Shown here piece by piece: positions 1-12,137 of a DNA stretch of 25,027 nt (positions are counted from its first letter, which is position 1; each line of letters opens with the position of its first letter). A program made the translations under genes and the position numbers. This DNA comes from Conidiobolus incongruus B7586 (taxonomy: Eukaryota; Entomophthoromycota; Entomophthoromycetes; Entomophthorales; Conidiobolaceae), in contig JNEM01009360.1 of assembly GCA_000697335.1 (NCBI GenBank), positions 1 to 25,027 of the forward strand, written 5' to 3'. The notes beneath the pieces are model-generated. The model worked only from the letters and a program-made list of their open reading frames with translations, was not told the DNA's origin and did no database searches.

Positions 1-389
1 AATATATTATGAGTTTTGAAAGATTTTTATATTTAAAATATATAAGAAAAAAAATGTTTTCAAACTATATAAATATATATAATTAATATTATTTTTTTTA
101 TTAAAATATATTGATTTTAAAATTTATATTTAAATTTAATTATATTTAAATTAAATAGGAAGTATTAAAAAGCTTTTATTTTTGTATTTATAAAACTTAA
201 CCATAAATTATTTAAAATCATTTAAAATTTGTAATTAGCTTATGGAGATAATATTTTATTTAAAACTACCATATATCACTAGATTTGTGATTTTAAAGCT
301 AAAAGGGATATTATTTAAAATTTATCAAAATCAAAAAGACTAATTTCTATTATTATTTTTTTATTTATTAATAAAGTATATGATTCTAG
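1..389. other. AT-rich flank, no gene seen
   Basis: Mostly A and T with short homopolymer runs. I see no open frame, RNA gene or repeat unit. It borders the left LTR of the fossil element, and no clear target-site duplication can be read between here and the far side of that element. Confidence 0.6.
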
Positions 390-695
390 TGTTGGAAACT
401 AAGATAATTATATTAAATTAAATTAGATTATTAGTAAATGATAGGATTAAAATATAGTTATAAAGCTTTATTAGAAATCTTTGATAAAGACTTAATATTA
501 TAGCTAGGTAATTAGGTAGGTTGATGAATAAATAAATAGATAAATAAGTAAGTAAACAGATTTCTGTTATATTTCCTCCTTTTTATACTAAGATAAGGAT
601 AGATTAATTTAAGGGAAAATAAGATAAGAGGTAAATTATAGGTAAACTAACATAAAAGATAAATATATATAGATCAATTAGATAGATATGTGACA
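390..695 (-). repeat. 3' LTR of the chromovirus fossil
   Basis: A 306-bp direct repeat matching 6141-6446 without a single indel. In element sense it starts TGTCACA and ends CCAACA, so it has the usual TG...CA ends. The polypurine tract sits immediately inside it. Assignment as the 3' LTR follows from the minus-strand order of the domains. Confidence 0.93.
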
Positions 696-705
696 TTCCT
701 TTTAA

Positions 706-728
706 ACTTTGTTATAACATAACAAAGT
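706..728. repeat. Perfect 10-bp inverted repeat with 3-nt loop
   Basis: ACTTTGTTAT and ATAACAAAGT are separated by AAC. It lies 10 bp inside the 3' LTR of the chromovirus, next to the purine tract. It could form a hairpin in the transcript. No function is known to me; it may be chance in AT-rich DNA. Confidence 0.6.
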
Positions 729-3700
729 CTTTTTTTGAGAGTATCTTTTAGATTTAAAGTTAGAATAGGCAAGTATATAAAAGATATTAGCTTCATCTTC
801 CTAGGTAGCTTTATTTAATAGGTATCTAAGCTATTAGACAAGGTATTGGTTTTTATTATAATGTTTTCTGTGGTTAAAGATTTTATCTATTATATAATAA
901 TTACCTGAATCATTAGAGTTGATAGGTGGAGGTTTAGAATAAGTTTCTCTTGATAAGAAGTCTTTAGTAAGATTTTTGTATGGTTTAAAGATATTAATAT
1001 AGAAGGTTAGATATATTTTCAAATTAGGTGATAGATAAAGTTTATATATATCAGGATTAAGACCTTTGTTTTCGATGAAATAAAAACCTAATTATTTAGG
1101 TAGTAATTTTTTAGTTAGATAGCTTGAATATTAGGGTAGATTAATATCTTTAGAACTTAATAGGACTAGTAAACTAGGTGGAAGGTTTGGGAAAGGTAAA
1201 GATTTCTTGTTATGATAGTAAGCTTGCTTGTTTTAGGCTTTAAGGATTTTTTTTTGGTAACAAATAATAAAGAATTAAAGTGAGTGGTGAAGTCATTAAT
1301 ATTAGCTAAAGTATTTATAAAAGATGATATAAAATTGATGGAGTTAGGGTGTTGACTATAGTTTAAATAGAATAATGTTATTCTTGTAGAAGAGTTAACT
1401 AAATTATTAATAGCAAATTTTAATAAAAGTAAGTTATTGATCTAATTGGTTATATTGTAATAAAGGTATAATCTGAGAACTTCTTTCAATATATGAATTA
1501 TTCTTTCTGATTGTTTATCTAAACCTTAATATTGTGTGGTAGAGAGATTATGTTTATATTCTAATAATTCTATAAGGTTTTGCTAGAATTTAAAGGTGAA
1601 TCTAGTATTTCTATCAGTTATAATTATGTTAAGAAGTCTATAATATTTAAAAATATAATTAATAAAAAGTTTTGCTAAACCTTAAGTATTGATTTTTTTT
1701 GTTATAAGGATCAAATGAACTATTTTACTTAGTTAATTAGTAGCAACTAAAATTAAATTAAGTTTCAAAAATGTTACAAGGCTATCTATAAAATCCATGA
1801 TGATATTATTTTAGCAGGATATAGTAATTGGTAAAAGATTTAAATAACCATATAAATATTAATTAAATAGTTTTTTGAGTTGGTATTATTAACAGGAAAT
1901 TATATATTTTTTAATATCTTTTTGTATTTTTAGCTAATAGAAGTGTTTTGAGATTTTTTAGAAGGTACATAGCTATCCTTAATGACCTAAGATTATTGAA
2001 TCATAATATAATTTAAGAAGTTATAGTTTAATTGATTTTATGTTAAGGATATATAGTCTATTATTATAATACAGGAGGTTATTTGATAAGTTGAATTTAT
2101 TAACATATAGTAGTTTTTTTTTTTGGTTTTTTCAAGTTTTTACACACTTGAAGAGCAAAATCATCAGAAGGTAATTTAGATTTAATTAGCTATTTAATTT
2201 AAGATAAAAATATTTATAAAGAAACTAAATTTAAATCTACATGATTTTTTTGATATTTGATACAGATAAGGGTATAATCAATATATCTTGATAAAAGATC
2301 AGCTAGAGTATTATATTAACCTTTGATATAACTGATATATAAATCAAATTATTGAAAGAATTAAACTTATAAAGTTTAGTGTTTAGAGAGATAAAGTTGA
2401 TTATTTAACTATATTAAAGATTTATAATCTATAAAGGTATAAACAAATTATTTAAATATATAATAATAGAAATATTTAAGACATTCTACTATAGAAAATA
2501 GTTCTTATTTATAAACTAGGTAATTTAGTTCTGTTAGTGATATTTTACAAGAGTAGAAGATAACTAGACAAAGGTTTATTGATTTGAGCATTAAAACTTT
2601 AATGCTTACTCCCCTTTCAAAATAATTTAAAGAGTTAACATTGAAATCTGTAGAATTAGGTTGATTAAGCTAACCTCTAATAGTGTAACTAGAAACATTA
2701 GTTATTAGAATAACAAGTAAAGAAGGGTTAACACTTTTTAATATTAAAACTATAGTTATAATATTAATCAGAGAAATAAAGATAGAATATTCAAGATATC
2801 TTTAGTTCCAAGGTATATCTTTGTAAAGTAGATTAGTTAAGGGTAAAGTAAGTTTAGCATATCTATCAATAAAGTTTTTAAAATAATTAACCATACCTAA
2901 AAATAATTGTAGGGAATTAAAGTTAGTTAGAATAAGCTAAGACTATAAAATAATAATTTTTTTAGGGTTAATTTTAATATCATTAGAAAACAAGATATAA
3001 CCATAAAAAAGTATTTCAAAAATACTAAAATAGTATTTAAATAGTTTTACAAAGAGAGTGTGTTTCTTAAAAATATTAAAGATATATTAGATATATTTGA
3101 GATAGTCTTTAAATGTTTTGGAAAATATCAAGATGTCATCAAGGTATAATATAATAAAAATATCTTGTGATTCAAAGAAAAAAAAATTTATAAGTTTTGT
3201 GAATATAGCAGGTATGTTGTATAACCTAAAAAGTCGGATAGTGAATTTCTAATAGCTGAAACAAGTATTAAAAACAGTTAATAGAATTAAGCTAGGGTCT
3301 ATAATAATATTATAATAACTATCACATATGTTAAGTTTTGTAAAGAATTTAGATCTTAAAATTTGGTTATGTAATTCAGAAAGATTTGGTAATGGTGATT
3401 TGTTTTTAATGGTTATTTTGTTTAAAACTTAAAAGTCTATACAAAAACATAATCTACTATTTTTTTCTTGACAAAGGGAATAAAAAACCCTAGGGTAAAG
3501 TTGAGGGATAGATAAAACCTTTATCAATGAGTTAAGATAAGGTTTCTTTCAAAGTTTTGTTTTCTTCTGTGGATATATAATAAATAAAACAATGATAAGG
3601 TTGGGATTTAAAGAGTAGTTTGATCTCATGTTTAACTTCTTTTTTAGGAGGTAAAGAATCTCTTGGTTTTAATATATCCTGATAAGAATTCATTAAAGAA

Positions 3701-6140
3701 GACATTAGATAGTTAAGTGATAAGGTTGTAATATCTGAGGAGTGAGCTTAGATGTTGTTTAAAGAGGGAGAAATAAAAACAAGATAATAAGATTAAATTT
3801 AGTTTTTTCTCAAGGAGTTTAAAAGTGATTGATATGATATGATGATTGAATTTAGATTTAATTTTAGGATTAAAAAAAAGTTGTTATTAGATTAAGCAAT
3901 ATTAAGAAGTAAATTAGTATTGGTTGATTGAGTAAATCTACTTAAATTAGTTGAATTAACATAGTAATTAAATATTAGATTGGAATTAATATTATAATTA
4001 CTATTCAGATTAGATAGTATGCTAGTTAAAATAAGTTATAGGTTAATTAGATTAGAAAAGGAATTAGAAGAAAGATTGTTGATAGAGGTAAGATTGATTT
4101 GTTAGTCATTATACTTAAAGATTAATTGGAAAGTGCTATTTGGAAATAGATTTAGGGTGATAAGTAAATGTAACTTTATCTAATTCAACCATAGAATAAT
4201 ATTATAATATATTAAAATAGCAATAAGATTGAATTATTTGGTATACTAGTTAGAAAGTAATAAAAGAGCTAAGACAAAACCTGTAGAAACATATTCAGAT
4301 TTATTAGCTAGAATAAGTTTAATAGGAAGAGTAGGAATAAGATTGAGTTCTAAAGCTAGTTGATTGTTGATCAAGCAACTAGTAACACTAGTATCAAATA
4401 AGACATTCACCTTCATATTAAAAATTGAACTAGCAAAAATCAATAGAAAAACTAAAAGATTGTTATTAAAGTTGGGTGATAAAACAAAAGTAGATGATAA
4501 TTGAAGATTTTAAGTTAAACTTGTTTAAATTAGATGTTTTTAAGTATTAGGGCTTGAATTGTAATATTCAGTGACTTTGTTATTATTGATATTAAGTAGA
4601 TAAGGTGAAGAGGGTATATTAAAATTATTATTGGTTATATTAGATATAATAGTTGAGTTTGAGAATAATTTGGTAGTTGATAAATTGGGATAAGTAGCTA
4701 ATTAGAGAGAAGGATTAGTAGGCTTGGTTACTTGGTAAAGATAGTTTATACTTATTAATCTATTTTTTTTCCTACTAGTTAGAAGAGTTTTGTTTAGGTT
4801 GAGAGGAATTAGATTTTTAGGGGTAAGTTAAGTAGTTATAAAAGGGATTCAATTAGCAACAATAAGTATATTTATTATTTAGGAGAATATGTTTATATTG
4901 TTCTAATGTAAAAGAAACATATTTGGTTGATATAGCTAACATTTTTTTATTAGCATAGATGTTATCAACAATCATTTGATTAGAATTTTAAGTGGATGAA
5001 TAAAATTAGAGAATTAAAGAGGAATGAGAAGAAAGACAAGTGAATCTTTTTTCTTTTGATTTAATATATAGTGAGTTATACTTTAAAGCTAACTCTATAA
5101 CATATTTGAAAGAGTTATTTTGGGGAGATACTGGAGGATTAATTTTATTATAGATTTCCTTCTTAAGTTTATATAGAAAGCTTATAATTTGATTGAAAAA
5201 ATATTATTGAGGGAGATAGTTTTTAAAGTGTTGATATATATCTAAATAACTAGAAACAATGGTAGTTTGTCTTAAATCTAGAAGTTTGTGATAAGCAACA
5301 TTTTCCAAGTTAAAAGAGTAAAATTTGTCTTTTAGTTTTTGTTTAAACTATTTAAAGTCATTAATATAATTAGAATTATACTTGTTAGAAAAAAGGCAAT
5401 ATAATCTTTAGTAGTTTTCCAGCTAGGTTCAAACATTACCAGTTAAATAAATAGATACTAAATCTAATTACTTTAATAGGGTTATTAAAACATGTTTAAA
5501 ATATATCTCAAAAGAATTCAAAAAATCCTAGATTTGTTGAGCTTTTCTAAAACCATTATAGTTTTTTAATTGTTTAGATAGTTGTTTGATAAAAAGAGTT
5601 ATAGGAAAAATCTCATAGGCTAAGTATATAGATAGAGAAAGAGTTATTCTCTTTTAGTCTTGATATTTAAAGAATAAATAAATTAAGAGGTTTATTCTTT
5701 GTTAATTGTTTAATTAGTAAAAATAATCATTTAGGTTATTATTTTCATTAAAGAAATCTTCAATAAAGAGAACTTCTGGAGTATAAAAAGTATTTTTATG
5801 TTGGTTAGAGGAATTTTCTTGATTTTGCCCTATGTGAGTTAAGACATTATAGGTAGTCATATTGGTTTTATCTAAACAAACTATAATATAATTAAGAGAG
5901 CAAAGATAAATTAATATAAAAGATATAAAGAGATAAGAAAAGAGAAAAGGTTATAGGAAAAATAAAAGATAAAAAGAGATAAGAATAAATGAGAAGAAAT
6001 AAGAAGATATAAAAAGAACAAAGATATGATAAAAGATTAAGATTTAATAAAGAGATTATAAAATATATATTATATTATTTTTTAATTTTAAGTTAGAATA
6101 AGAGAGATATAGGTTTTACCACTACTATATATTATTTTAA

Positions 6141-6446
6141 TACTAGAAACTAAAATAATTATATTAAATTAAGTTGGATTATTAGTAAGTGATAAGATTA
6201 GAATATAGTTATAAAGTTTTATTAGAAATCTTTGATAGAGATTTAGTGTTATAGCTAGGTAATTGGGTAGGTTAATAGATGAATAAATAGATAAATAAGT
6301 AGATAAATAAATCTCTATTATATTTCTTCCTCCTTATACTAAAATAAGGATGGATTAATTTAAGGGAAAATAGGATAAGAGGTAAATTATAGGTAAACTA
6401 ATATAAAAGGTAAATATATATGGATTAATTAGATAGATATGTGACA
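6141..6446 (-). repeat. 5' LTR of the chromovirus fossil
   Basis: A 306-bp partner of 390-695. By hand alignment the two copies differ at 35 positions, every one a transition. In element sense it precedes the gag-like region, so it is the 5' LTR. Promoter function is expected of such LTRs but nothing here shows it is active. Confidence 0.92.
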
Positions 6447-7869
6447 TAGAGTAAAAAAATATATTAAGAAATATTTTTTTATTTTTATTACAAAACTATT
6501 AAAGAAATTTAATATTAATTATATAAACATATTATATCTATTTAAGTTTAAACTTATATTAATTAATAAAAATATAAAATAGATATTTTATAATTTAATA
6601 AAAGCTTAAAAGAAAACTAAAGTAACTATAGCTTAACTAAACTTATTAAGATATTACCAAAAACAAAGGTTTTTATAATAAATACTAATAATTAATGAAT
6701 TTTAAATTTCTTTATATAATCTTTTATTTAAAATTAAAATAAGATATTAAGTTAAGTTAAATTAATCCCTTTTATAAATTCCAATGAATAAATACTTTAT
6801 ATAAAAACAAATGTTAATTATTAAAATAAATTATAATAATATATGATTTTTTTATTTAATATCTTAAGGAAAATTAATTGATACTAAATTATATATTATT
6901 TTTTTAAATAAAACAATTTCTAAATGATGTTTTTAATATAAGTTAAAAATACCAATTATTTTGTATAATAATTATAAAATATATAAAGCTAAAGTTATAA
7001 AAGATTCTTTATATAAAAAAATAAAAAAAGTTATAATATTTAATATATTCATTTAATTATAGCCTATATGATAATAATTGTTTTAAATAATTAAAAAAAT
7101 ATCCTATAGGAAAAAAAATTCATATAAATAAATAAAATTAGTTTGTAAAATATCAAATTTCAGTTTTTAATAAATAGAACTATTTTTTAAATATTAGAAG
7201 CTTACCAAAAGTATAGAAAAAAGTTATTAATAATAAAAAAAACTATTAATCTTATATCATTCATTAATTTTTATATATTATTTATTAATTTATTTATTTA
7301 ATTTTAATTTTAAAATTATGATATAGTTTAATTTTACACTAATAATAAAAGAAAATAATGATTTCATATTGTATATCAAATGCTATAATCTTTGATTCAA
7401 TATTTTTATTTAATTTTAACTTTAAAATTATTATATTATATTATTTATATATTAATAATTATAATCATACATAAGAAAAGATATTTTCTTCAAAAATTAT
7501 GTCAATTTTATATATTTTTTGAAAAATTTTAAAAATTTATTAATCAAAATATTAAAATATAATAATATAATATTAGTTAAAAAAGAAATTTTTAATATGA
7601 AAATATTGAATTTAAATTTTATTTAAATTCCATCAATAACTTTTATTCTAATTCTTTTATTATTAATAAATTTTTGAATTATTATTTTAAATTTTATAAT
7701 TATATTAAATCAAATATATTAGAAAATTATTTTTAGTTATATATATTTAATTATTAGATGAAAAAATAATTGAGGATTTTATCTACTTATTAATAAATTG
7801 ATCTCAGAATTATATTTTATAGACACTTTTATTCAGTATTTAATAATAATTTCATGATTTAATATTTAT
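6447..7869. other. Extremely AT-rich intergenic DNA, no gene seen
   Basis: Among the most AT-rich parts of the window, with long T and A runs and stops in every frame. No tRNA, no repeat of the LTR type and no conserved frame was seen. Confidence 0.65.
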
Positions 7870-8218
7870 TTCAAGTCAGCTGAAAAGTAACTTTGCAATA
7901 CAGATCAAGTAGATTCGATAAAACAGGCCAAAATTGGCAAACAAGATACTTCAAAGGGTTTTATGAAAATATCATTAAGTAAGGCTTGGCTCTGATTAAG
8001 ATGATCCCCGAAAAATATATGCTTAGTAATGATTTTATATTGACATCAATCCTTACGATTGTGTTTTGAATCACTGATTGTAGCAGCTGGCTCGATCTCA
8101 CATTGAACCATGGTCCTGCATGGCATTTGTGTGTGAATTGTATTCGAAATACTGACGGATTGTTTAAGTTGAATAGAGAATGAATCTCCCTATCCGCGAC
8201 AGTATTATTGAAATATTG
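7870..8218. other. Unexplained GC island without a convincing gene
   Basis: G+C rises to about 40 percent in 8041-8200 by hand count, against 10-15 percent just upstream, which is the base composition that real genes have in this window. The longest open frame is on the minus strand, 8218 down to 7964: 85 stop-free codons whose only ATG lies four codons before the stop. The plus strand has shorter stop-free pieces, for example 38 codons ending near 8183. I recognise no protein family, tRNA or spliceosomal RNA. It could be an exon with introns I cannot place, a relic gene, or a non-coding RNA. Confidence 0.4.
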
Positions 8219-8861
8219 TTATAGTGATTTCAAATTTTTATATAATGATTAAGCTATTCACATTTGAATTTTATTAAAGATAATTAATTAATTATCATTT
8301 ACCTAGTTTTATATATTACAATTATTGTTATGATCTATATCTTTAAATTAATTGATATAATAATTGCTTTAAAATTTTTATTAAATATGAATCAATAAAT
8401 AAAAATTAAAAATTAAAATTATTTGGTTTTAATTGTAGAATTTTTAATATAAAAATAATGAATTTGACTATTAAAATATTTATCTAATTTGTTATTACCT
8501 CTAATAAAATCATATCTCAATTAATAAATAATATTTTCTAGTATATTTCATTGTATATTCAATAAGTTATTTAAATTATATTTGAATAAGCATTGAAGCT
8601 TGGATTAAAAAAGTAGACAAATGACTATAACAATATATATATATTGTGTTTGAAAAATTAATTAAAATATTACATTGAATCAATTTGATAATGTGCATCA
8701 TAATTGTCAGAAAAGTTTACTTAGTAAATATACAAACATATAATACAGTAACAAGATTGCTTTATTTTGAAAATACTATCATCTATTAACTTGTTTATAT
8801 AGGTAGCGATAAATTTTTCGAATTACCAAAAAGTAATGGAGAATTAACTCAATAAATGAGT
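8219..8861. other. AT-rich spacer, no gene seen
   Basis: Low-complexity A+T sequence with stops in all frames. Its right end includes the presumed 3' untranslated part of the minus-strand peptide gene, with the short stretch TTCTCCATTA (minus strand, 8834-8843) that resembles stretches behind the two related genes. Confidence 0.55.
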
Positions 8862-8996
8862 TCATTGAGGAGGTTTCGATCCATTATCAGGTTTTTCTGG
8901 ACGCTCTGGAGTTGGATCGGGAAGATTTGAAGGGTTATTTACGGGAACTGACCAGACAGTAGCCAGCATTAACGATATAATTAATTTGTATTGCAT
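8862..8996 (-). CDS. Tiny secreted proline-rich peptide precursor, copy A (44 aa)
   Basis: Not a recognised family. The frame begins at an ATG with A at -3 and ends in TGA. Residues 1-16 (MQYKLIISLMLATVWS) look like a short signal peptide: Lys4, a hydrophobic core, and V-x-S at -3/-1, so cleavage is expected after Ser16. The predicted mature part is 28 residues with nine prolines and no cysteine. Its core reads PDPTPERPEKPD (residues 26-37) and it ends KPPQ. Two relatives at 10824 and 12138 share MxYK, the cleavage site, x-PV, PEKPD and K-PP near the end. Against the copy at 10824, eleven codons differ only synonymously, which argues for selection on the protein. The repeated P-x-P spacing suggests an extended polyproline-like chain. 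Function unknown: signal, effector or antimicrobial roles are only guesses. An intron or longer form cannot be excluded. Confidence 0.75.
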   Translation of the reverse strand: MQYKLIISLMLATVWSVPVNNPSNLPDPTPERPEKPDNGSKPPQ

Positions 8997-10823
8997 GTTG
9001 ATATAGACTACTCAATAAATAATATATATAATATGAATATTTAATTGAATTTATGATGATTTTTAACATTTTCCAATCCTTTTAAATACTAAATTTTGTT
9101 ACTGATATTTACAATAAATTGTTACATCGAAAGTAATTTATGATTTCAATAATTTAAATGATATCATATATATTATGATTTAATTAGTTATTAAAATTAT
9201 CTTACAATATTCTTGAAGATATATAAAACTATATATAACGATAAATCTCATATATTTTGACATTTTTATCAATAAGAACAGGTGACCAAACTCTAAATAT
9301 TATAACTATCTAATATAAAGAGTTTTGAATGATTTAATTATACTTTATCCATTTTATTGAATAAATTTTATTTTCAAATCATATTATTAAATTTAATATA
9401 ATTTAAAATTATTTAAGATATTAAAATTTTAGATTTTAATTCAATATTATTCAGATTTTAATTATGATTTAAAAAATTGTGCTTATTAATATAATTTAAA
9501 AAGATTTTTTTTTGAATATTTCAGGTATAGTAGTTATTAAGTTATACTTTTAAAGAAATTTTAATCTCCTACAATTAAAGCTATTTTAATAAGATATAAA
9601 TGACTACGATTTTAAAAAATTTTGATTTGATGATTGTAATTTGTTTAAGATCATATGTATATTCCAACTATTATTTCATTAAGTAATATATAAATATACG
9701 TGAATGTATCTATTAACATTTATGATGTATCAATAGATCCTGAATATAAATATTGGAATTTTTTAAATCTATTTAATATGTTACTAATCAATATAACTCA
9801 TTGATAGTTGGAAATATTGGATTTTATGATATATTTAGTAATTGTTTATAATTGACGCATTAATTGTCACTTATAATAATTTTTCAAATTTTAATCTTAT
9901 TAATTGAAAATAATAACTATGATATCTATTTTATAATATAAAATTTAATATCTTTTAATATATATAGGTTAAATCATATTTAAATGAATATCATAATTTC
10001 TAATACTTTATTCAAAATTTTATTATTGTTGATATAGGATTGATTTTATAATCAATTAAAAAATGATAATAATAATAATAATAATAATAATAATCTAGTT
10101 AAGAATAATTGTTATTATTAAAATTTATTAACTGATACTAAAATAAGAAAATATTATTAATAAAATGTAATATTTAATTGTTGGATTTTAAATTCACTTC
10201 TACTCTATAACTTGAAAATTTAATTAAGGTAATTAAATTATTAGACTTGAATGATATATGTGTCCAAAAAGATAAATTATACAATTGTGACAAATGTTAT
10301 TAACTTGTTCTATAATTATCAATTATTAAAAATATATTGATTATAATAATAATAATATACCTTAAAATGATTAATATTAATAATTGATATTAAACATATA
10401 TCTATATTTAGGATTTAAGTATTTAGAATGGTACAATATTTTTGCAAATCAATTCATACTCATTCTTAACAAATTTAATAAAGTAAATACTGTTTAAAAT
10501 TAAATTCTTACTGTTACGCTGATCATATACAAGACCAGATATTTATTTTAAAATTATTATTAATAACATATAATTTGTTGAATAGGATGAATGTAAATTC
10601 CAAAAAAATATTTTTAATGTTAATTATTAGATGAAGAATTCTGTCAAAGTAGAACTGTTAAAATAGAAAAAATATATATAATATATTCATGATTTATATG
10701 TTTTATTAATAAAATTTATATATACATATATATTGACATTTTATAAATGTATAATTCAAGTGATTTTAAGTTTTTGGAAGTTTAGAAAAAGGAATGAATA
10801 ATGAAAGGAGAAGCATCGATAAA
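8997..10823. other. AT-rich spacer between peptide genes A and B
   Basis: No gene seen. It should contain the promoter of copy A at its left end (the gene reads leftward) and the 3' region of copy B at its right end, where TCTCCTTTCATT occurs on the minus strand (10800-10811). A trinucleotide repeat lies at 10066-10094. The rest is low-complexity A+T. Confidence 0.55.
10066..10094. repeat. (ATA)n microsatellite
   Basis: About ten uninterrupted ATA units (29 nt). A shorter similar run lies near 10338-10352. Ordinary for AT-rich intergenic DNA. Confidence 0.95.
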
Positions 10824-10955
10824 TTATTGGGGAGGTTTTGGCGCATCAGGCTTTTCTGGAATCTCTGGAGTAGGATCGGGAGAATTAGATGGACTTTGTA
10901 CAGGGACTGCCCAGGTGGTAACCAACATAATACATATTATTAACTTGTATAACAT
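10824..10955 (-). CDS. Tiny secreted proline-rich peptide precursor, copy B (43 aa)
   Basis: Same architecture as the copy at 8862-8996 and on the same strand. ATG has A at -3; the stop is TAA. Residues 1-16 (MLYKLIICIMLVTTWA) form a likely signal peptide, with T-x-A before the predicted cut. The predicted mature part is 27 residues, without cysteine, with core PDPTPEIPEKPD (residues 26-37) and the end PKPPQ. Compared with copy A, the signal core and residues 20-21, 25, 32 and 38-40 vary, while the prolines and acidic residues of the core are kept, largely through synonymous changes. One residue is lost between PEKPD and KPPQ relative to copy A. This pattern (variable positions in a fixed proline frame) fits a real duplicated gene. 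Role unknown. Confidence 0.75.
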   Translation of the reverse strand: MLYKLIICIMLVTTWAVPVQSPSNSPDPTPEIPEKPDAPKPPQ

Positions 10956-12137
10956 TCTGAAATAGATCAAATTTCCAAATTGTAGTATTCTAGCTTTGAA
11001 CTGAGTTTGAATATTTCCATTACTTTAAGAACTGTTATATACTTCAGATATCCAACTAAAATTGCTTGTAACAGAATGTTAGATTTAAGCCAATTAGTGA
11101 ACAAGTAAAAATTTAAGAAATCATCCAATCAATTAAATCATGATAAGAATCAAAATGTCATTTAAATTAATAATATACTTTAAAATATAAAAGTCATATA
11201 TTTCTAAAGTACTAGTCACTTTGAATATATCATAATACATAAATTAAATCAATTGAAAATACCTCCACTTATTAATTAATAATCTTTAATTAAATAAATT
11301 TCAATTGTTTGTTTTATTATGATAATCAATTGAATTTTAAAATAGTTTTACAAAGGTTATTATATATAAGTAGATTGATAATTTTTAGGAATTTAAATCA
11401 TGTATAACATAAAATATTCAATTTTAATAATAGGTATTTATTAATGATAATATATTGTGAATTTTTTTAAATTTTTAATATTATTAAACAAATTATATGT
11501 TACCGTTATTAAACGAAAAAATGATAAGGATATCCTAATTTAAACATTTGGTAAGATTAGCTCCATTTGAGTTGTATTAATTTTAAGGATTTTTTTATAT
11601 GATTATTAACCTATTTCAATTTTATATTAAACGATAATATTCATATGATGGATATATGATCGGAATTACTTCAACTGTTAATTTTACTATCATAAGTGAG
11701 GCTGATAATATTACTAATAGGTCTTAGGGAATCAAAATTGGGTTTTAAGTTTTATTATTTAGATTTTATAAATTATAAATTATTCAAATTAAGCTGACCA
11801 ATATTGTAACTGTGTAACAGTGATAAGTTGATGAAAAGTTTAATATATCATTAAAAACCTTTATACGTTGTAAAAAATAATAACGTTATATTCACTATTA
11901 AATTTTTCGTTTTATAAGGTCACAAACATTTATATTGCATAATGCTCAAATTATATTAATTATTTTATTCAAGTAATGATATCATACAAAATAGGTGATT
12001 TCATTAACTCTTTTTATTATTACAATTTGTTGTAAATGATATATACAAACATATTGTATAATATTTAAATATGTTATAGAAGCAGTAAAGTTTAGATTCA
12101 CCTTTAATATCAGCCTAATTTTGGCTCTTTATTTAAC
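10956..12137. other. Divergent spacer between peptide genes B and C
   Basis: Copy B reads left and copy C reads right, so this 1.18-kb stretch must hold both promoters. I see no open frame. A small inverted repeat ACTGT-GTA-ACAGT lies near 11810-11822. No shared upstream element between the copies was convincing beyond an AT-rich leader and A at -3. Confidence 0.5.

Larger units (their letters stand above)
390..6446 (-). mobile_element. Fossil Ty3/gypsy chromovirus (LTR retrotransposon), broken
   Basis: The element lies on the minus strand between two LTRs of equal length. Reading from high to low coordinates, the parts are: a gag-like region about 4.8-5.9 kb, an aspartic protease-like piece at 4246-4443, reverse transcriptase about 2.9-3.7 kb with a recognisable YLDD box near 3130-3145, an RNase H region about 2.3-2.6 kb, integrase about 1.3-2.2 kb with the TDRNTRFT core stretch near 1590-1620, and a chromodomain-like piece at 834-1022. 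Order PR-RT-RH-IN plus a chromodomain places it among chromoviruses. A purine tract (AAAAGGAA in element sense, 696-703) touches the 3' LTR. No primer-binding site was identified. It carries many breaks and is not functional. LTR divergence suggests an old insertion, but no calibrated age can be given. Confidence 0.93.

Noticed and set aside
834-1022. 62-codon minus-strand frame as a separate gene
   Set aside because: It resembles a chromodomain and lies at the expected end of the chromovirus integrase region, so it belongs to the fossil.
4246-4443. 65-codon minus-strand frame as a host gene
   Set aside because: It is the aspartic protease-like part of the chromovirus fossil.
385-6451. Target-site duplication around the chromovirus
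   Set aside because: The bases next to the two LTRs (TCTAG and TAGAG) do not match as a 4-6 bp direct repeat.
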